A program made the position numbers and the translations under genes. Positions 22,572 to 35,989 of a stretch of 64,000 nucleotides of DNA are shown here, one piece after another. The DNA is taken from NCBI GenBank assembly GCA_963513935.1, contig OY740766.1, positions 7,037,000 through 7,100,999 of the forward strand. The letters are read 5' to 3'. The stretch is from Aphrophora alni. Taxonomy: Eukaryota; Arthropoda; Insecta; Hemiptera; Aphrophoridae. Each line of letters starts with the position of its first letter. The first letter of the stretch is position 1. Below the pieces are notes generated by a model that did no database searches, was not told the origin of the DNA, and saw nothing but the letters and a program-made list of their open reading frames with translations.

Positions 22572-23872
22572 CATCCAATCCCCGTTTTAAGATCAAGACT
22601 ATTCAAGTAACCTTCTCATACAAAGAAACCCTTCATCATGCATCATCAAATCCCCGTTTTAAGATCAAGACTATTCTAGTAACCTTCTCATACAAAGAAA
22701 CCCTTCATCATGCATCATCAAATCCCCGTTTTAAGATCAAGACTATTCTAGTAACCTTCTCATACAAAGAAACCCTTCATCATGCATCATCAAATCCCCG
22801 TTTTAAGATCAAGACTATTCTAGTAACCTTCTCATACAAAGAAACCCTTCATCATGCATCATCAAATCCCCGTTTTAAGATCAAGACTATTCTAGTAACC
22901 TTCTCATACAAAGAAACCCTTCATCATTCATAATCAAATCCCCGTTTTAAGATCAAGACTATTCTAGTAACCTTCTCATACAAAGAAACCCTTCATCATG
23001 CATCATCAAATCCCCGTTTTAAGATCAAGACTATTCTAGTAACCTTCTCATACAAAGAAACCCTTCATCATGCATCATCAAATCCCCGTTTTAAGATCAA
23101 GACTATTCTAGTAACCTTCTCATCCAAAGAAACCCTTCATCATGCATCATCAAATCCCCGTTTTAAGATCAAGACTATTCTAGTAACCTTCTCATACAAA
23201 GAAACCCTTCATCATGCATCATCAAATCCCCGTTTTAAGATCAAGACTATTCTAGTAACCTTCTCATACAAAGAAACCCTTCATCATGCATCATCAAATC
23301 CCCGTTTTAAGATCAAGACTATTCTAGTAACCTTCTCATACAAAGAAACCCTTCATCATGCATCATCAAATCCCCGTTTTAAGATCAAGACTATTCTAGT
23401 AACCTTCTCATACAAAGAAACCCTTCATCATTCATAATCAAATCCCCGTTTTAAGATCAAGACTATTCTAGTAACCTTCTCATACAAAGAAACCCTTCAT
23501 CATGCATCATCAAATCCCCGTTTTAAGATCAAGACTATTCTAGTAACCTTCTCATACAAAGAAACCCTTCATCATGCATCATCAAATCCCCGTTTTAAGA
23601 TCAAGACTATTCTAGTAACCTTCTCATCCAAAGAAACCCTTCATCATGCATCATCAAATCCCCGTTTTAAGATCAAGACTATTCTAGTAACCTTCTCATA
23701 CAAAGAAACCCTTCATCATGCATCATCAAATCCCCGTTTTAAGATCAAGACTATTCTAGTAACCTTCTCATACAAAGAAACCCTTCAACATTCATCACCA
23801 AATCCCCGTTTTAAGATCAAGACTATTCTAGTAACCTTCTCATCCAAAGAAACCCTTCATCATTTATCATCT
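22572..23872. repeat. Satellite array, 72-bp unit, 18 copies, with a 7-unit higher-order repeat
   Basis: TCCCCGTTTTAAGATCAAGA recurs every 72 bp from 22579 to 23803, which is exactly 18 units. Variant monomers recur at 504 bp (7 x 72): TTCATAATCAAA at 22927 and 23431, and CATCCAAAG at 23121 and 23625. A block of seven monomers has therefore been duplicated as a unit. Confidence 0.97.
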
Positions 23873-24107
23873 TTCCATTTACTAAACCTATCTGTTCTTT
23901 TGATATACCTTACCAGATCAGGGAGATTGATATCCCTAACAAGTTCATACTGAGATCTTATTATGTCATTCTAATAAACCCTATAGAGACGGCAACAAAA
24001 TGTTCAACTGTTTTATCAAGCCCTCATCGATCATATGGAAGTGGATTTCTTTTTACAATCTCAAGGGGAATGAATTGTGGGTCTTTTTGTACCAAATTAT
24101 TCAAAAA

Positions 24108-24953
24108 GTTTGGTATATAGCCTCATTGAGTAGGTACAACTAAAGTTGGTATATAGCCTCATTGAGTAGGTACAACTAAAGTTGGTATATAGCCTCATTG
24201 AGTAGGGTACAACTAAAGTTGGTATATAGCCTCATTGAGTAGGTACAACTAAAGTTGGTATATAGCCTCATTGAGTAGGTACAACTAAAGTTGGTATATA
24301 GCCTCATTGAGTAGGGTACAACTAAAGTTGGTATATAGCCTCATTGAGTAGGTACAACTAAAGTTGGTATATAGCCTCATTGAGTAGGTACAACTAAAGT
24401 TGGTATATAGCCTCATTGAGTAGGGTACAACTAAAGTTGGTATATAGCCTCATTGAGTAGGTACAACTAAAGTTGGTATATAGCCTCATTGAGTAGGTAC
24501 AACTAAAGTTGGTATATAGCCTCATTGAGTAGGGTACAACTAAAGTTGGTATATAGCCTCATTGAGTAGGGTACAACTAAAGTTGGTATATATAGCCTCA
24601 TTGAGTAGGGTACAACTAAAGCTAGTATATAGCCTCATTGAGTAGGTACAACTAAAGTTGGTATATAGCCTCATTGAGTAGGTACAACTAAAGTTGGTAT
24701 ATAGCCTCATTGAGTAGGGTACAACTAAAGTTGGTATATAGCCTCATTGAGTAGGGTACAACTAAAGTTGGTATATAGCCTCATTGAGTAGGGTACAACT
24801 AAAGCTGGTATATAGCCTCATTGAGTAGGGTACAACTAAAGTTTGGTATATAGCCTCATTGAGTAGGGTACAACTAAAGTTGGTATATAGCCTCATTGAG
24901 TAGGGTACAACTAAAGTTTGGTATATAGCCTCATTGAGTAGGTACAACTAAAG
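24108..24953. repeat. Minisatellite, 36/37-bp unit, 23 copies
   Basis: The unit is GTTGGTATATAGCCTCATTG followed by AGTAGG(G)TACAACTAAA. The first twelve copies follow a strict order of short, short, long (GGT, GGT, GGGT), giving a 109-bp higher-order unit four times over. Later copies are mostly of the 37-bp type. One copy carries an extra TA. Confidence 0.97.
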
Positions 24954-25424
24954 CAAGGTCTTTAACTTAGTAACTGTAGATGTAGCATTCAAGAAATATT
25001 TACATCCTCACGTTAGTTTACAATGCAACCTGTGTGGTTAATACAAGGATACAGTAGAACATATAGGAAGTTCTACAGTGGAGAATATAACTTTAGCAAA
25101 ACAGATTATAAAAACTCACGAAGATCACGGAACTGAATTAAATCTAATGGGATTTAGAAAGTGTACAAAAAGTCTTTTAGTCTGAGGTACCAAGAGGGTG
25201 TTTTTAATAAAAGAAGTACGATGTACTCGTATCTATCTTTTCACTTATACATACAAAGCCTAACCAAACTATAAGTATCTATCTGGTATAGTTAAAATAC
25301 CGGCACATCTGTCTTGTCGGTCATTAAATGAGATTTAGCCATTATCACAGCTTTAAATGGGTTGATACTTTCAACGTTTATCAATTAAAGTTTAGTGAAA
25401 TAAGTAGACTTATGACATAAGCCT

Positions 25425-25625
25425 TGGTTACTTACTTAATCCCATTCGCTCCTCTCCCACCGTACCCGATTAGCGATCTCTCTCTTTACCTCTCCCTACG
25501 TATTGCCAGCCTCTTTCAACTCTTCTCCCGTGCGTTTCTTGGCCTCTCAACCCTCTTGTTTGATGTAGGATTCCACTCCAGTACTTCTCTGGAAATGTCC
25601 TCTTTCTCTGCTTCCTCGAGATGAG
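25425..25625 (-). pseudogene. LINE C-terminal fragment, decayed
   Basis: The minus strand reads EDISREVLEWNPTSNKRVER followed by PRNAREKS, then a stop. This is homologous to the LINE tail at 5488-5610 (DIAREAFEWNSTGNRRVG). Downstream the sequence becomes purine-rich and unreadable. Confidence 0.6.
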
Positions 25626-25709
25626 TTCAACGCACATCCAGCTGGTCTTTACGGGAGTATTTTCATGTCTACTAAATAGTATATGTTATAAACGGTAAAG
25701 CATTTCAAG

Positions 25710-25810
25710 CCATCATGGTACTTACCCAGCTCCTTCATACAATGCAATAAGCAGTTACTCTTGGGCCGTGTAGGACATGTCAACTAGGCTCCAACGCTTC
25801 GTTCGTCTCA
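25710..25810 (+). repeat. Dispersed repeat family B, copy
   Basis: Shares CCATCATGGTACTTACCCAG, then CAATGCAATAA-type sequence, with copies at 28505 and 48058 and more weakly at 53100. Non-coding. Confidence 0.55.
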
Positions 25811-27135
25811 GTGTTTCGGCTCTGAAGGGGCCTCAAAAACTGTACATATGTGAAGAAGCTTCCATCCTGCAGGATCTCTTAACTATATCATATTTTCTTG
25901 TCATACCATTCCATCCTTTGGAAATATGAAAATTTGTATCTAGTTTAGGAAATATGGTCAAAAAAGTGTTTAAAAAACAGAGGAGGCGGGATGTCGAAAA
26001 TCACATGTTCGGTTTATCTGAGTCAATGACAAAACGCGGAGGTCAATTTTTTTACAATTACCAGACTTACTGGGTAATTAAAAATGTTGTCATTTTAAAA
26101 TGTGAAAGATTATTCCAATATGCAGAATGTAAGACACTGTTGTTTTTCTTAAAATATATAGGGTCTAATTTTTTTTTTTCAAAATTCCATACAGGGATAA
26201 TGGTGAAACAACTTAGAGGTCAGGAGAATTGTGACTCATCCTGTATTACGTCTGTTGACACACTCGTGGGGGAATCCTTGCGGTATTGTTTTCCTAAAGA
26301 GATTTCTTTAGGTTACCATGTGTGGAATCAGAGTTTGGAATTTATTTGGGATTTCCCGAAGTCTACTTTAGGTTGTACGTGTGTGACAATATCATTCGTT
26401 ATAATCAGTCCAGCCTAGTATATTGTCATCTAGAATTACTATTCTATACCAGCTGGGTGCAACACTAGTTTTGTTACTAGTGTTGCGGCACAAACAGCTG
26501 TTTATAGAAATCGTTACAAACTGTATAAAATGAGTATTTATAGGCTTTTATAGATAAGAAAATTTGCCGTAATTACAGGCACCATTTTGAAATTTGTTAC
26601 TATTATTATATATTATTATATATATGTAGTCTAGAGAAAGTTATATAATGGGTCGAAAAATCTGTGTTTTACAGAAAAAAAAGTGTTTGAAATCTCCTGA
26701 GCTCAAAAACGTGTTTTATGGTATGATGTATTTCGTCGGTAGTTTGTTCAGTGTTCTAGAGCACACAAATCGGTATGTCGTCCAATTTTGGTCATATCTT
26801 GAGATTCCTCTCCATTTTTCTATAAAACAAGAAATTACAGTTTTCTCAAAATTGGTTTGAACGATTTTGATCAATTTGAGTTAAACTTATAAAATGTCGG
26901 TTGCGTGATCAGTCATCGATCACAATGAGGTAAGAGTGGTCTTATCTTAAAGGAATTTGGCAAAAAGTGTATTTTTTTTTTTTAATTTCAAAACTAACAG
27001 TAGAAGATTTTATTTTATGAAAATGCTACATACTTGTTATTACAAAATATATTGAAATAATAAAATCATGGTTGTTATATTTATAGATATGTACAATTTA
27101 CAAATATAATTTAAAATACATAATTTCAACAATAA

Positions 27136-28010
27136 CCTAGTTAGTCAGGGCAATATAGGAGGGAAAAAGGGAATAATCATATCCAGAGTGACTCTACACA
27201 GATTTACTTATATGATAGCTCATTTTGTTCGTTAGAATGTCTAGATCAAAGTTAAAAACAGTTTATTGAGAGGCAACTCAATAATTTGTTTAATAATTTC
27301 TTATAAACAATTAGAACGCTGGACGATTGAACATAACATGAAACGAGGGAATATCTTTATAAATTTAAGTCATTTCTGGACAAATATGTCGTCTTCTATG
27401 TTTTTTGGGTCGCTGAAAGTTGAGAAAAAGTTGTCGAATTTTTTTCTCGGAAACTGTGTGCTTCTGTAAAAAAAATTACAAGATATGAAAAAGTCTTACA
27501 ATCGACCAAAGAATACACTGGAATGTTTCCAGATTTTTTAAAAAAGATTTCTTAATTCTTCTGCATAATAGACTTTCGGCACAATCCTTACCGCTCCCTC
27601 TAAGATTTGAATTTTTCGACCTCAGAATTGAAATCAGCGACCTCAAAAACTTACAGGATATCATTTTCATAATTTATCGCTATTTTGACCTAATATTTGC
27701 TTTTTCTGTGGCGCACTCTAGGATTTGCATCTTTTTGACATCATAATCGGAATCAGCGACCCAAAAAAGATAGAAGATGACATATAAGTCCAAAAATGAC
27801 TTACATTTATAAAGATATTCCCTCGTTTTATGTTATGTTCAATCGTCTAATTGTTTATAAATCATTAATAAACAAATTATTGAGTTGCCCCTCAATAAAC
27901 TGTTTTCAACTTTGATCTAGACATTCTAATGAACAAAATGAACTATCATATAAGTAAATCCGTTTATAGATCAGAATAGACCGTCTTTATTGCCCTGACT
28001 AAGTTCTAGG
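27136..28010. mobile_element. Foldback element with arms of about 260-280 bp
   Basis: The left arm (27136-27416) and right arm (27753-28010) are inverted copies. Both contain AACATAAAACGAGGGAATAT-type sequence, the CTCAATAATTTGTTTA-type block, and outer ends CCTAGTTAGTCAGGGCAATA (left) versus CCTAGAACTTAGTCAGGGCA (right, read inward). The 336-bp centre has no ORF of note. Its structure suits a foldback or long-TIR non-autonomous transposon. No target-site duplication was identified with confidence. Confidence 0.75.
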
Positions 28011-28504
28011 CTAGACTAACATTTTACTTAACAATATTAATATACAAAATGTCTTAAAAATACAAATAAATACTTAAATAATAATAGTAACAAGTACTTT
28101 CAGATATAATATATATATAATTGTTTGAACGAGTTCAGAAAAAAATGATATATAATGGAACGAGTTCAGAAAAAAAAAAGATTTGTGTTTTAATAAAATT
28201 AAATACTTTTGTAAAAAAAGGATTTGTCTCTGCATTAAGTGTGAATGTAAAGTTCTTGGGAACCGTTATGGTCTTGACTCTGAGGGGGAGCCATTTTGAG
28301 AGTAGTATCAATGAGTAGTCATTGGTAGTATGGTCTCCTCAACTATAAAGGGGATCTAGAAATTTGTTCCATTTAACTCTGTGTTAAATGAGGAAAGGAG
28401 CAACTCGGCTCAATACAAGACGCATTAGTTGAGACACGAGATGGTTCGTGTCGTACCGAACGTCAACCCGTGTTACATAATTGATAAAAACACAAGTTGA
28501 GGAC

Positions 28505-28760
28505 GCCATCATGGTACTTACCCAGCCACATAATACGATTCTTTAATAGAAAAACGTTGGTTTCTTGAGCCTTGGAGGAAATGTTAAATTGTATTAGTAG
28601 ACTTACCCTACAGGGGAAATTTGTTTAATCAGTTGTTAACAAAGTTTTTCTGAACCTCGTAATTGTGTATATCACTATTTCTTCACGTCGTCTAGACCCT
28701 AATGAGCCCCGTAGATATCTATATAGTTACGCTCGTGTCGGTTCTTGCAACTATACGAAC
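28505..28760 (+). repeat. Dispersed repeat family B, longer copy
   Basis: Starts GCCATCATGGTACTTACCCA, continues TTTCTTGAGCCTTGGAGGAA, GAACCTCGTAATTGTGTATA, and ends near CACGTCGTCTAGACCC ... GTAGATATCTATA. The last half is the single-copy counterpart of the unit that forms the 69-bp array at 59530-60770, and the middle matches 59400-59530. Confidence 0.6.
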
Positions 28761-30148
28761 ATCATTTTTCCTTAGGAAGTCTGGGTTTGAAATTACTCAG
28801 GTGAGGTTGGCACCATTGCGTCCAGATTTAAAATTTGTAAACGTTTATCTAATTTAGTTATAAGTTGGATAACACACGAGATATGAACATAAACCCGTTT
28901 AAAATGGCCGCATGATTAACGGCCGCCATTTTAAAAATTTTCTGTCTTGTTAACAAACTTGTAAATTAGTTTGAAAATCCGAGTCTACATATTAAATCAG
29001 ATTAAAATTGTGACTTCTAGATTTTTATTTTATAAAAGTCAGTTAAAGTTGGTGCTGAATTCCCTCATGGTGTAGGATGGAAGTGGTCCTCGTGGATGAT
29101 CACAATAGTTAGAATTTCTACTTTCGAAATTTGCTAAACTGGAGGGGAAAATAATAGATTGAATCGTCTACTCGTAAACGACAATTATTTTCTTAATAAC
29201 AGGAAATTATATTTTGATTTCTTCTTCTATTTCTGAACTTAATAACTCCAAGATTACTTGGAAAACCCTCGCAAGTTGCGAAAGATTATTTTAACTGTTT
29301 AACGTTTACACTTTCCTTAACTCAGACTTGGTTCAGTATTTGTGTTTAAGTGATATACACCGACATTGATGTAAAGATGTAAACTATTTATAATTATACA
29401 TAGTCAATCTGGACTTTCCGACGGGCGCCGTGTATATTAACATTTGAAGAAAAACAATGTTTCCCACTTGTTGATAAACCTTATTTTTAAATAATGACCC
29501 AGGATGTATTTGGCAACAATATGTGGTTTAGGTTAGGTTAGGTTCTCCTACATTGTCTTTAATTTTAATACTTCATTTACACAGCAAAATATTATAATAA
29601 GAATTTCCCGGTTTAAAAAAATTGTTTAAATGATATTTATAATTTTTTTTAAACCAATTTAATATGATCTAATCATTAAGAAAATCAGTGAATGCTCTGG
29701 TTTATCGTCTTTGCAGTTCAAACGACTGTATAGAAATTTATACAGTTTTTACTAAACACTTCTTTGGGTATGCGCGATAATTTCTACTACTGCAGGCATA
29801 ATTATTTATATAACATTAGTCTTTTTATTTCATCAACGTTTGAACGAAATCATTAGAGAAATTAGTTTTATTTAAAAGTTTATTTAACGATTTTGTACTA
29901 CTGAAATATTTGGGAAGATGGCGATTTTGTTTGAGTATTTAGAGGATGTACTTGAGAAAAGTTTAATCAAAATGTATTTAGTCATTTTTGAGATCTGGGA
30001 ACTAATAATTTTCGCTATAATCTGTCCACAGAGTGATCTCTATAATAGATCTGATAACAGAAAAAAAAATTAAAATAAATGTTTTTATTATGTATATAAT
30101 TCGATGAAAATCAGTACACCATTTTTTTAATACCATGTACAATGGCTT

Positions 30149-30154
30149 TTTATT
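30149..30154 (-). terminator. Candidate poly(A) signal of the Ig gene
   Basis: AATAAA on the minus strand about 390 nt below the stop codon. Another AATAAA lies at 30084-30089. Either would serve. Confidence 0.35.
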
Positions 30155-30544
30155 AATAGTTTTTATATAAATTATGCTAAAATTAAAATTTTAAAACTGT
30201 CAATGTCAATTTTTGCTTAATAAATGAACCTACATCAGTAATTTTTGGACTGCACTTCTTTCTTTTATAAATGATTATATATTTGGATGGAAATGATGTT
30301 TTTTACGATGAACACAACTTTGTTACTTTAGTTGAAAATTAAATTTCAAAATGGCGATTGTAAACTAAACAGATGAAGTATAGCGCACCTGTAATTCTTA
30401 AATTATACTATTACTTAGTTCTTATTTCTTGAATTTTAAACTAATAAATATTATTTAAAAACAAAAGACTGGTGCATTCGGAGATCATTTTTTTTTTTTT
30501 TTTTTTAAAGTTTTTAAACTGTATTTTGGTGATCCTGGTTATCT

Positions 30545-30723
30545 TCACAAGTCAGGATAAAATTCCACATCCTGGAAGAGCGTGATGGAACGGCTTTGTG
30601 GCTTAGCGGGATCTAAAGCAGAGACAATACATCGGTAAACACCCTTGTCTAACGGGGTTAGAGAGAACAGATGAAGCGTCGATCCATAGGTGCGGGTATG
30701 GACGATGAAAACTTGCTGCAGTC
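30545..30723 (-). CDS. Ig-protein exon 4 (second half of the Ig domain, stop)
   Basis: 179 nt including the TGA at 30547-30545; acceptor TTTTCTTACAG|GACTGCAG. Encodes residues 100-158 with the D-x-G-x-Y-x-C motif (DKGVYRC). The frame runs on upstream of the acceptor to an ATG at 30751, but the acceptor and the phase match make 30723 the real exon start. Confidence 0.9.
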
Positions 30724-33700
30724 CTGTAAGAAAATAGGTCAAGTGTAACAAATAGTATATTAGTATTGCGTTAATATTTGTTTACATCTCACATAGGGAA
30801 ACTCAAGGAGTTGATAAACTGCGGGTAACGATTAGTTTTTAATTGGTTTTGAGGACAATTTATACGGTTTAGTTTTGCCGTATTCCAATTTTATTTTTAA
30901 GACGAGAAGCCTTGTGGTATTCTTCTCCTTACCAATAAAAAGTGAAAGAGAGGAAAGACTAAATGAGGAAATGTGTAGATCCAGCTATGTGCTTCGGGAT
31001 TGTTACACCCATTCCTCATTATAAATGAGCCTCTAGAAGTCCTCATAATAACAGTTCAATGGGCGTCCGAAGTTACTCAGTTACTGGTATTTATCATGTT
31101 TTTAGCATATACTGTATTTAAACACCAAGTTTAGCGCTATCAACCTATTAAAGGAACTACTCATTATTATTCTCCGATATAAGAAAAGTTCTGTGATGTG
31201 TCAAAGAATTGATGTCAAGTTTTCAGCTAAAATACCTATATCCAAAATGTGGTAATCGGAATTATGTTTTTGTGCAGTGTTCTGCAGCCCAAGCGCGTGG
31301 ACAGAAGTTAATACAATTTGGTGTGTTGCATATTTTCTTACATCTCTCAGGATGCTTTATTTCAGTTTTATGACGAGTCAAAATTGGGAGTAGTTGTCTT
31401 AGTAAAGAAATGGTAGGATTTTGGTGAAAAAACGATTTGGGAATAATTCGCAAAAAATGATCTTAACTGCGATAATTTAAAGCTAGATTTTAATCAAATC
31501 CAACTATCCCTGAAGACGTGCTTATAAGAGAAGCCCCTTATTTAAATATGTAAATATTTTTCAAAGACGGAGTTTAAAATTCATTTTCACTTTTCAATTG
31601 ATAATTAACGAAATAACATTTTTGATGGCGTTTAGTTTAGGTTCTTTTTTTTTATTTCGTTTTTGGGGATGGGTGAGTAGAAAAATTCAAAGATTATTTT
31701 TGAATACCGTAGTTTATTTTTTTGGTGTCTGGTTTCAACTTACGTCGGTACAATTGTGAATTATCTGCTTAAACTTTGAGCTTTTACAGAGAAATCTTGT
31801 TAGTTATCGATATTTACCGACGTGTGCTGGGAAAAACCACAACGAAAATAGATTAAATCCTGTTGAAATGTTGGGATAAATAACTCACGTGGGTTTTTAT
31901 AAAATAGTCAAGCAATCAATTTAAAAATAAAGGAAACATAAAATAGAGTTATATATAGAAAATAATGCATTTTAATTAAATTAAATCGTTGTAATGATAA
32001 TTTTACCAGAACTCACTTGGTAAATGCCAACAATTACCAAGATTTTAAATAGGTCGGACTTTTATTTTACCAATCTGTAGATTTTTACCGTAAATATCAT
32101 AATTTTTATAACTTAGTTTTGACAGTAAATGAACGTATCCATACAAAATTCAACTAAGTGATCTTTTGGCCAAGGACCAATTTAGTCTCCCCTAAACCAA
32201 TTTTACGAGCACCCTTATGCAAATTATGTTTAAATATAATTAAAGAAATTTGAATTGTTAATACAAAATTGTATTATACATTTTTTTTTGGTTCAACATT
32301 TTTATCTTGCATAAAATCACCATTTTCCTTATCAGAAAAAAAATGCTTCGTAAATTTGAAAATAACTATTTTTCAAAAAAAATATAAGATACAAAATATG
32401 TTTACCTTGAGTGTTGAGTATACATATGAACTTGTTCAAATTTTCAGAAAAAGTTTTTCACATTCATTTTTATCCTTAAAATTTTAGATTTCATTCATCC
32501 TTTTAATCCGTTTTAAAGGTTTGTCGTGAAAATCTCAGAAATAGCTCAGTGATAGTGAAAATAGAGTATTTGTTTTGATTTTACATCTTTCTGAAGTTAT
32601 AGACTTTTTTGGAAAACCTTTCCACAAAATTAAAAATGTAAAAGTTATTTTTTCACCAAATCATCTAAACTTACGGGTAATTTTTTCCCGTGTTTGGTAA
32701 GTAAACAATTTTAATGTTTGTAATCTTTGACATTTTTTCAGTTTTGGTATAGACGTTATTAAATCTATTTACCCGTTTAAAATTTTATTTAATACATTTC
32801 TGAATATATTCAAAGTTTAACCCTAAAAATGGTCAATTTACTGTCCTATAACCGGCCTACAACAATGTGACTTGTATACAAATTTTAGTGTTATAAATAA
32901 TAAAATTATAGATTGTAGTTTTAATTTCTAATTGAAATTTTGCAATACGAATTTTATTTATTCAAAGCTTGAGAAAATAAATAAATACATACACATCAGA
33001 AAGTAACCTATCCAAAGATAAGGTTATCTCAGGAAGTTTCCAGACCGAACAGAGTTAATCTGTGACCAGACCACAACGGAAATGGTATCTATGTCAATGT
33101 CATTATGTTAATAAACAAAATCATCTGTGTGTTTGACCTCTGTAGGAACCACGGGTTTTCCATGCAAATATTTAACCTAACTTGATTGTATAAAAATGTT
33201 TGGTACACATTTAGTTTGAAACTTATAGAAGATAATTGCACAAACTTTCTGATTTGTATATATATACTGTATAGCCTAAAATTAAAATTTTTAAATGGTA
33301 AAGGGTTTTTTCGTCTGCAATTTTTATGAACAATAATTTTGTTCTAACTGCAGTTTAACATGAACTATTGTTTTTCATATATTTCACAAAAATTGGTAGA
33401 GCTAATTATAATAAATACTTTAGTAAAACATTTTCTTCTTATTATTTTTTACTGTTTGTACTTTCTTATATATACAATACATAGTATAGTGAAAATTTGT
33501 GATGTTTGAAAAATTTTAGTGTTGAATTTTTCGCGGAAATATCAATGAGATTTACTCAGCTCAAATAAGTGTTTTTTTGTTTTTTTTTAAAGTGCAGTCT
33601 ATCGTTGTGCAGTGTTTTTAAGCCCAACACAGTGGATAGATTTTACACAAATTTGGTATTTAGGTATATATTTTCAATTACTCGATAATTTTTTATTATA

Positions 33701-35947
33701 ACCAAAAATTTGGGGATAGCTGACGTAAAACCAAAACTCAAAATTATCATTTTCTCAATAAATCGTATTGATTGTTATCCCCCCCACAAATGCTGGTTCA
33801 GATGTCATAGGTATGACACCAAAAAATAGTCCATAAATGTGGTGCAAGAAGAGTTCCATCACATTTTTTATGAAATACATTTTTTTTATGCCTAGAAATT
33901 AGTCTTCACTTCTGCCATAAATTAGTCCTAAGCGTAAATCGAAATTTAATGACTGCTATCAAAGTTTATTATTTCAAAACTACAGCTGTATTGTTCGTTT
34001 AGTTTGCATTACTCTTTATAAATACATTTTTTTCTTCTACTTTTTTTTTTTTTTTTTTTTTTTTACAGTTGGTCTGTGACAAATAAATCTTTACATTTCA
34101 CCAAAAGTTGAACGAAATCGGTAGAGCCGTTTTGAAAAAAAAGAAGTTTTTAATTACCGATTTATTGTTTTATTTACCCTCAATAACTCTGGAACTGTCA
34201 CTTTTTGGATTTCGACAAAAAATACGTTTTGTTTGTGTCCTCCAAGAATTTTTTTTATATAAACAGTTATATCCGATTTATAGAAAACCGTAATTTTGAA
34301 TTTTAGCATCCCAATATAAAATTTTGAGTTATAAAAAAGAAAAAGAAAAAATAAAAAAATTACCAAACTACGCCACATGTCAAATTTTATTAAAATCAGT
34401 CCATTATTTTGGCATGTAGGCCACACAGTCGATAGACAGACACCATTAAAACAAAAATCTTGTATTCAGTAGAGTTCACAACTAATATTAAACGAAAAAC
34501 TCGACTTTGGTTTTTTTACCTCCCCATTACATAATTTCCCTTACACTACATCCGAAGAAGTTAAAAAGGGAAGAAAGCGGGAAAATTAATTCAGAAGGTA
34601 AATCCAAATTTAGTATTTAATTCTGGATAATTGTATTTAATTGGATTTCATAAAATCGTAGACTCAGAGTTGATGAATTTTCCTCTTTATAAAGTTGGCA
34701 ATGGAAGTTGAATTGATTATGTAAACTTGGAATTAACGCATTTAAGATGCTGGTGTTATTGACTGGCTTACCTTGTGCTTAGATATTTAAATAAGTTTTG
34801 CAGTAAATAAGTATTTACTGTTCCTTCTTTAAACATTTAAAAAAAATATAGCCTCCTTTAGCTTGATCATGTCTGGCGTGGAAAGTGTCTTTAAAATGGC
34901 CCCATCTTGTTATGGCTGTATTGGTGGCATATTCCTGTGGACTTTTTTTAAATACTTAAATATTCTAAGTTTGGTAAAAAAACTATTAGATCTGAAGTTT
35001 TCCTGCAGAAACGAATGATCAGTAGGTGGAAGCTAGTGGATGGAAGCTTAAGTGAGAATATAAAAACTTTATTCAAAGTATTAGGAGTGACCATTCTCGC
35101 TATCCAGTTTGTAGAGCACAATTTGTGATCAGCTGTTGAATGGAATGATAAATGTGGGTTTAAAAAAACTCAGCTGGTGAAGCCATCACATAGTTGGCCT
35201 CGTGTCAGAATCACTTTTACTAAATTTGACTTTCTCTTAAACAGAGAGGGGTATATCACGATTAGTCTGCCAAACTGTGGGAAGTGATTCCAAACATCAA
35301 AATCAAGAAAAAGTTTGTCATTTTTAATACAAGATATAATTCCAGAACCACTTGAAATAGCGATACTAAATTTTACAGAAGGTTTTTACGATTATTTCGT
35401 AATTTACTTCAAAGTTTGATGATTTTTTTTTTCTTCTTCATACAACCGTTTCAAAATGCAGTTAATTTATAATTTTGTGATGTCAAACTTGAAAATCGTC
35501 GTTTTCACAAACTATTTACAAGATAGAAAATATTGTAGCCCTTTTAATGCTGAAAATTATAATGTCTTTATTTTTATTCTATGTTGAAGGATAGACAAGT
35601 TATCAGTGAAACACTAAAATGAAATTAGGTTTTCAACCACTTTGTAGCCAACTTTTACATGACCAAGAATAGTTTTAGTGTGTTTTTGTAAATTAACAAG
35701 ATTTATTAATATTTTTTAATTTCTCACACATAAGTTGTATAGAAAAAGTTAAGTGGTGGGTCAAAAAATTGATATCGAGGCTGTTTTAAAGTGTTTGTGG
35801 TTTTTGATACATTCAGTGATCTACCGTCCAAAAATGTGGTTGGAGGATTAAAAATGTCCAAAATTGAAACAAAGAAGAATTTGGAAATTGTCCAAATTCA
35901 GGAAGATGTAAAATCAAAGTACAAGACTTTTCGAAAAAATGTTTTTT

Positions 35948-35989
<42 letters not shown>

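Larger units (their letters stand above)
13771..30544. other. Intergenic, satellite-rich region
   Basis: Between the proposed serpin first exon and the 3' end of the Ig gene I find no convincing gene. The region holds six tandem arrays (about 215, 89, 19, about 80, 72 and 36/37 bp), CCTAA runs, a LINE fragment, a foldback element, and AT-rich sequence with scattered pieces of dispersed repeats. A less AT-rich stretch at about 20140-20340 shows no recognisable frame. Confidence 0.6.

Noticed and set aside
22572..23872. CRISPR-like look of regular repeats
   Set aside because: Units are directly head-to-tail with no unique spacers, in eukaryotic DNA. It is a satellite.
24762..24947. 61-codon frame with MRLYT repeats
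   Set aside because: Lies wholly within the 36/37-bp minisatellite.
25954..26418. 154-codon plus-strand frame
   Set aside because: The longest anonymous frame in the intergenic region, but no recognisable domain, biased AT-rich codons, and phrases shared with non-coding repeats (GGTCAAAAAAGTGTTTAAA). Could be revisited with RNA data.
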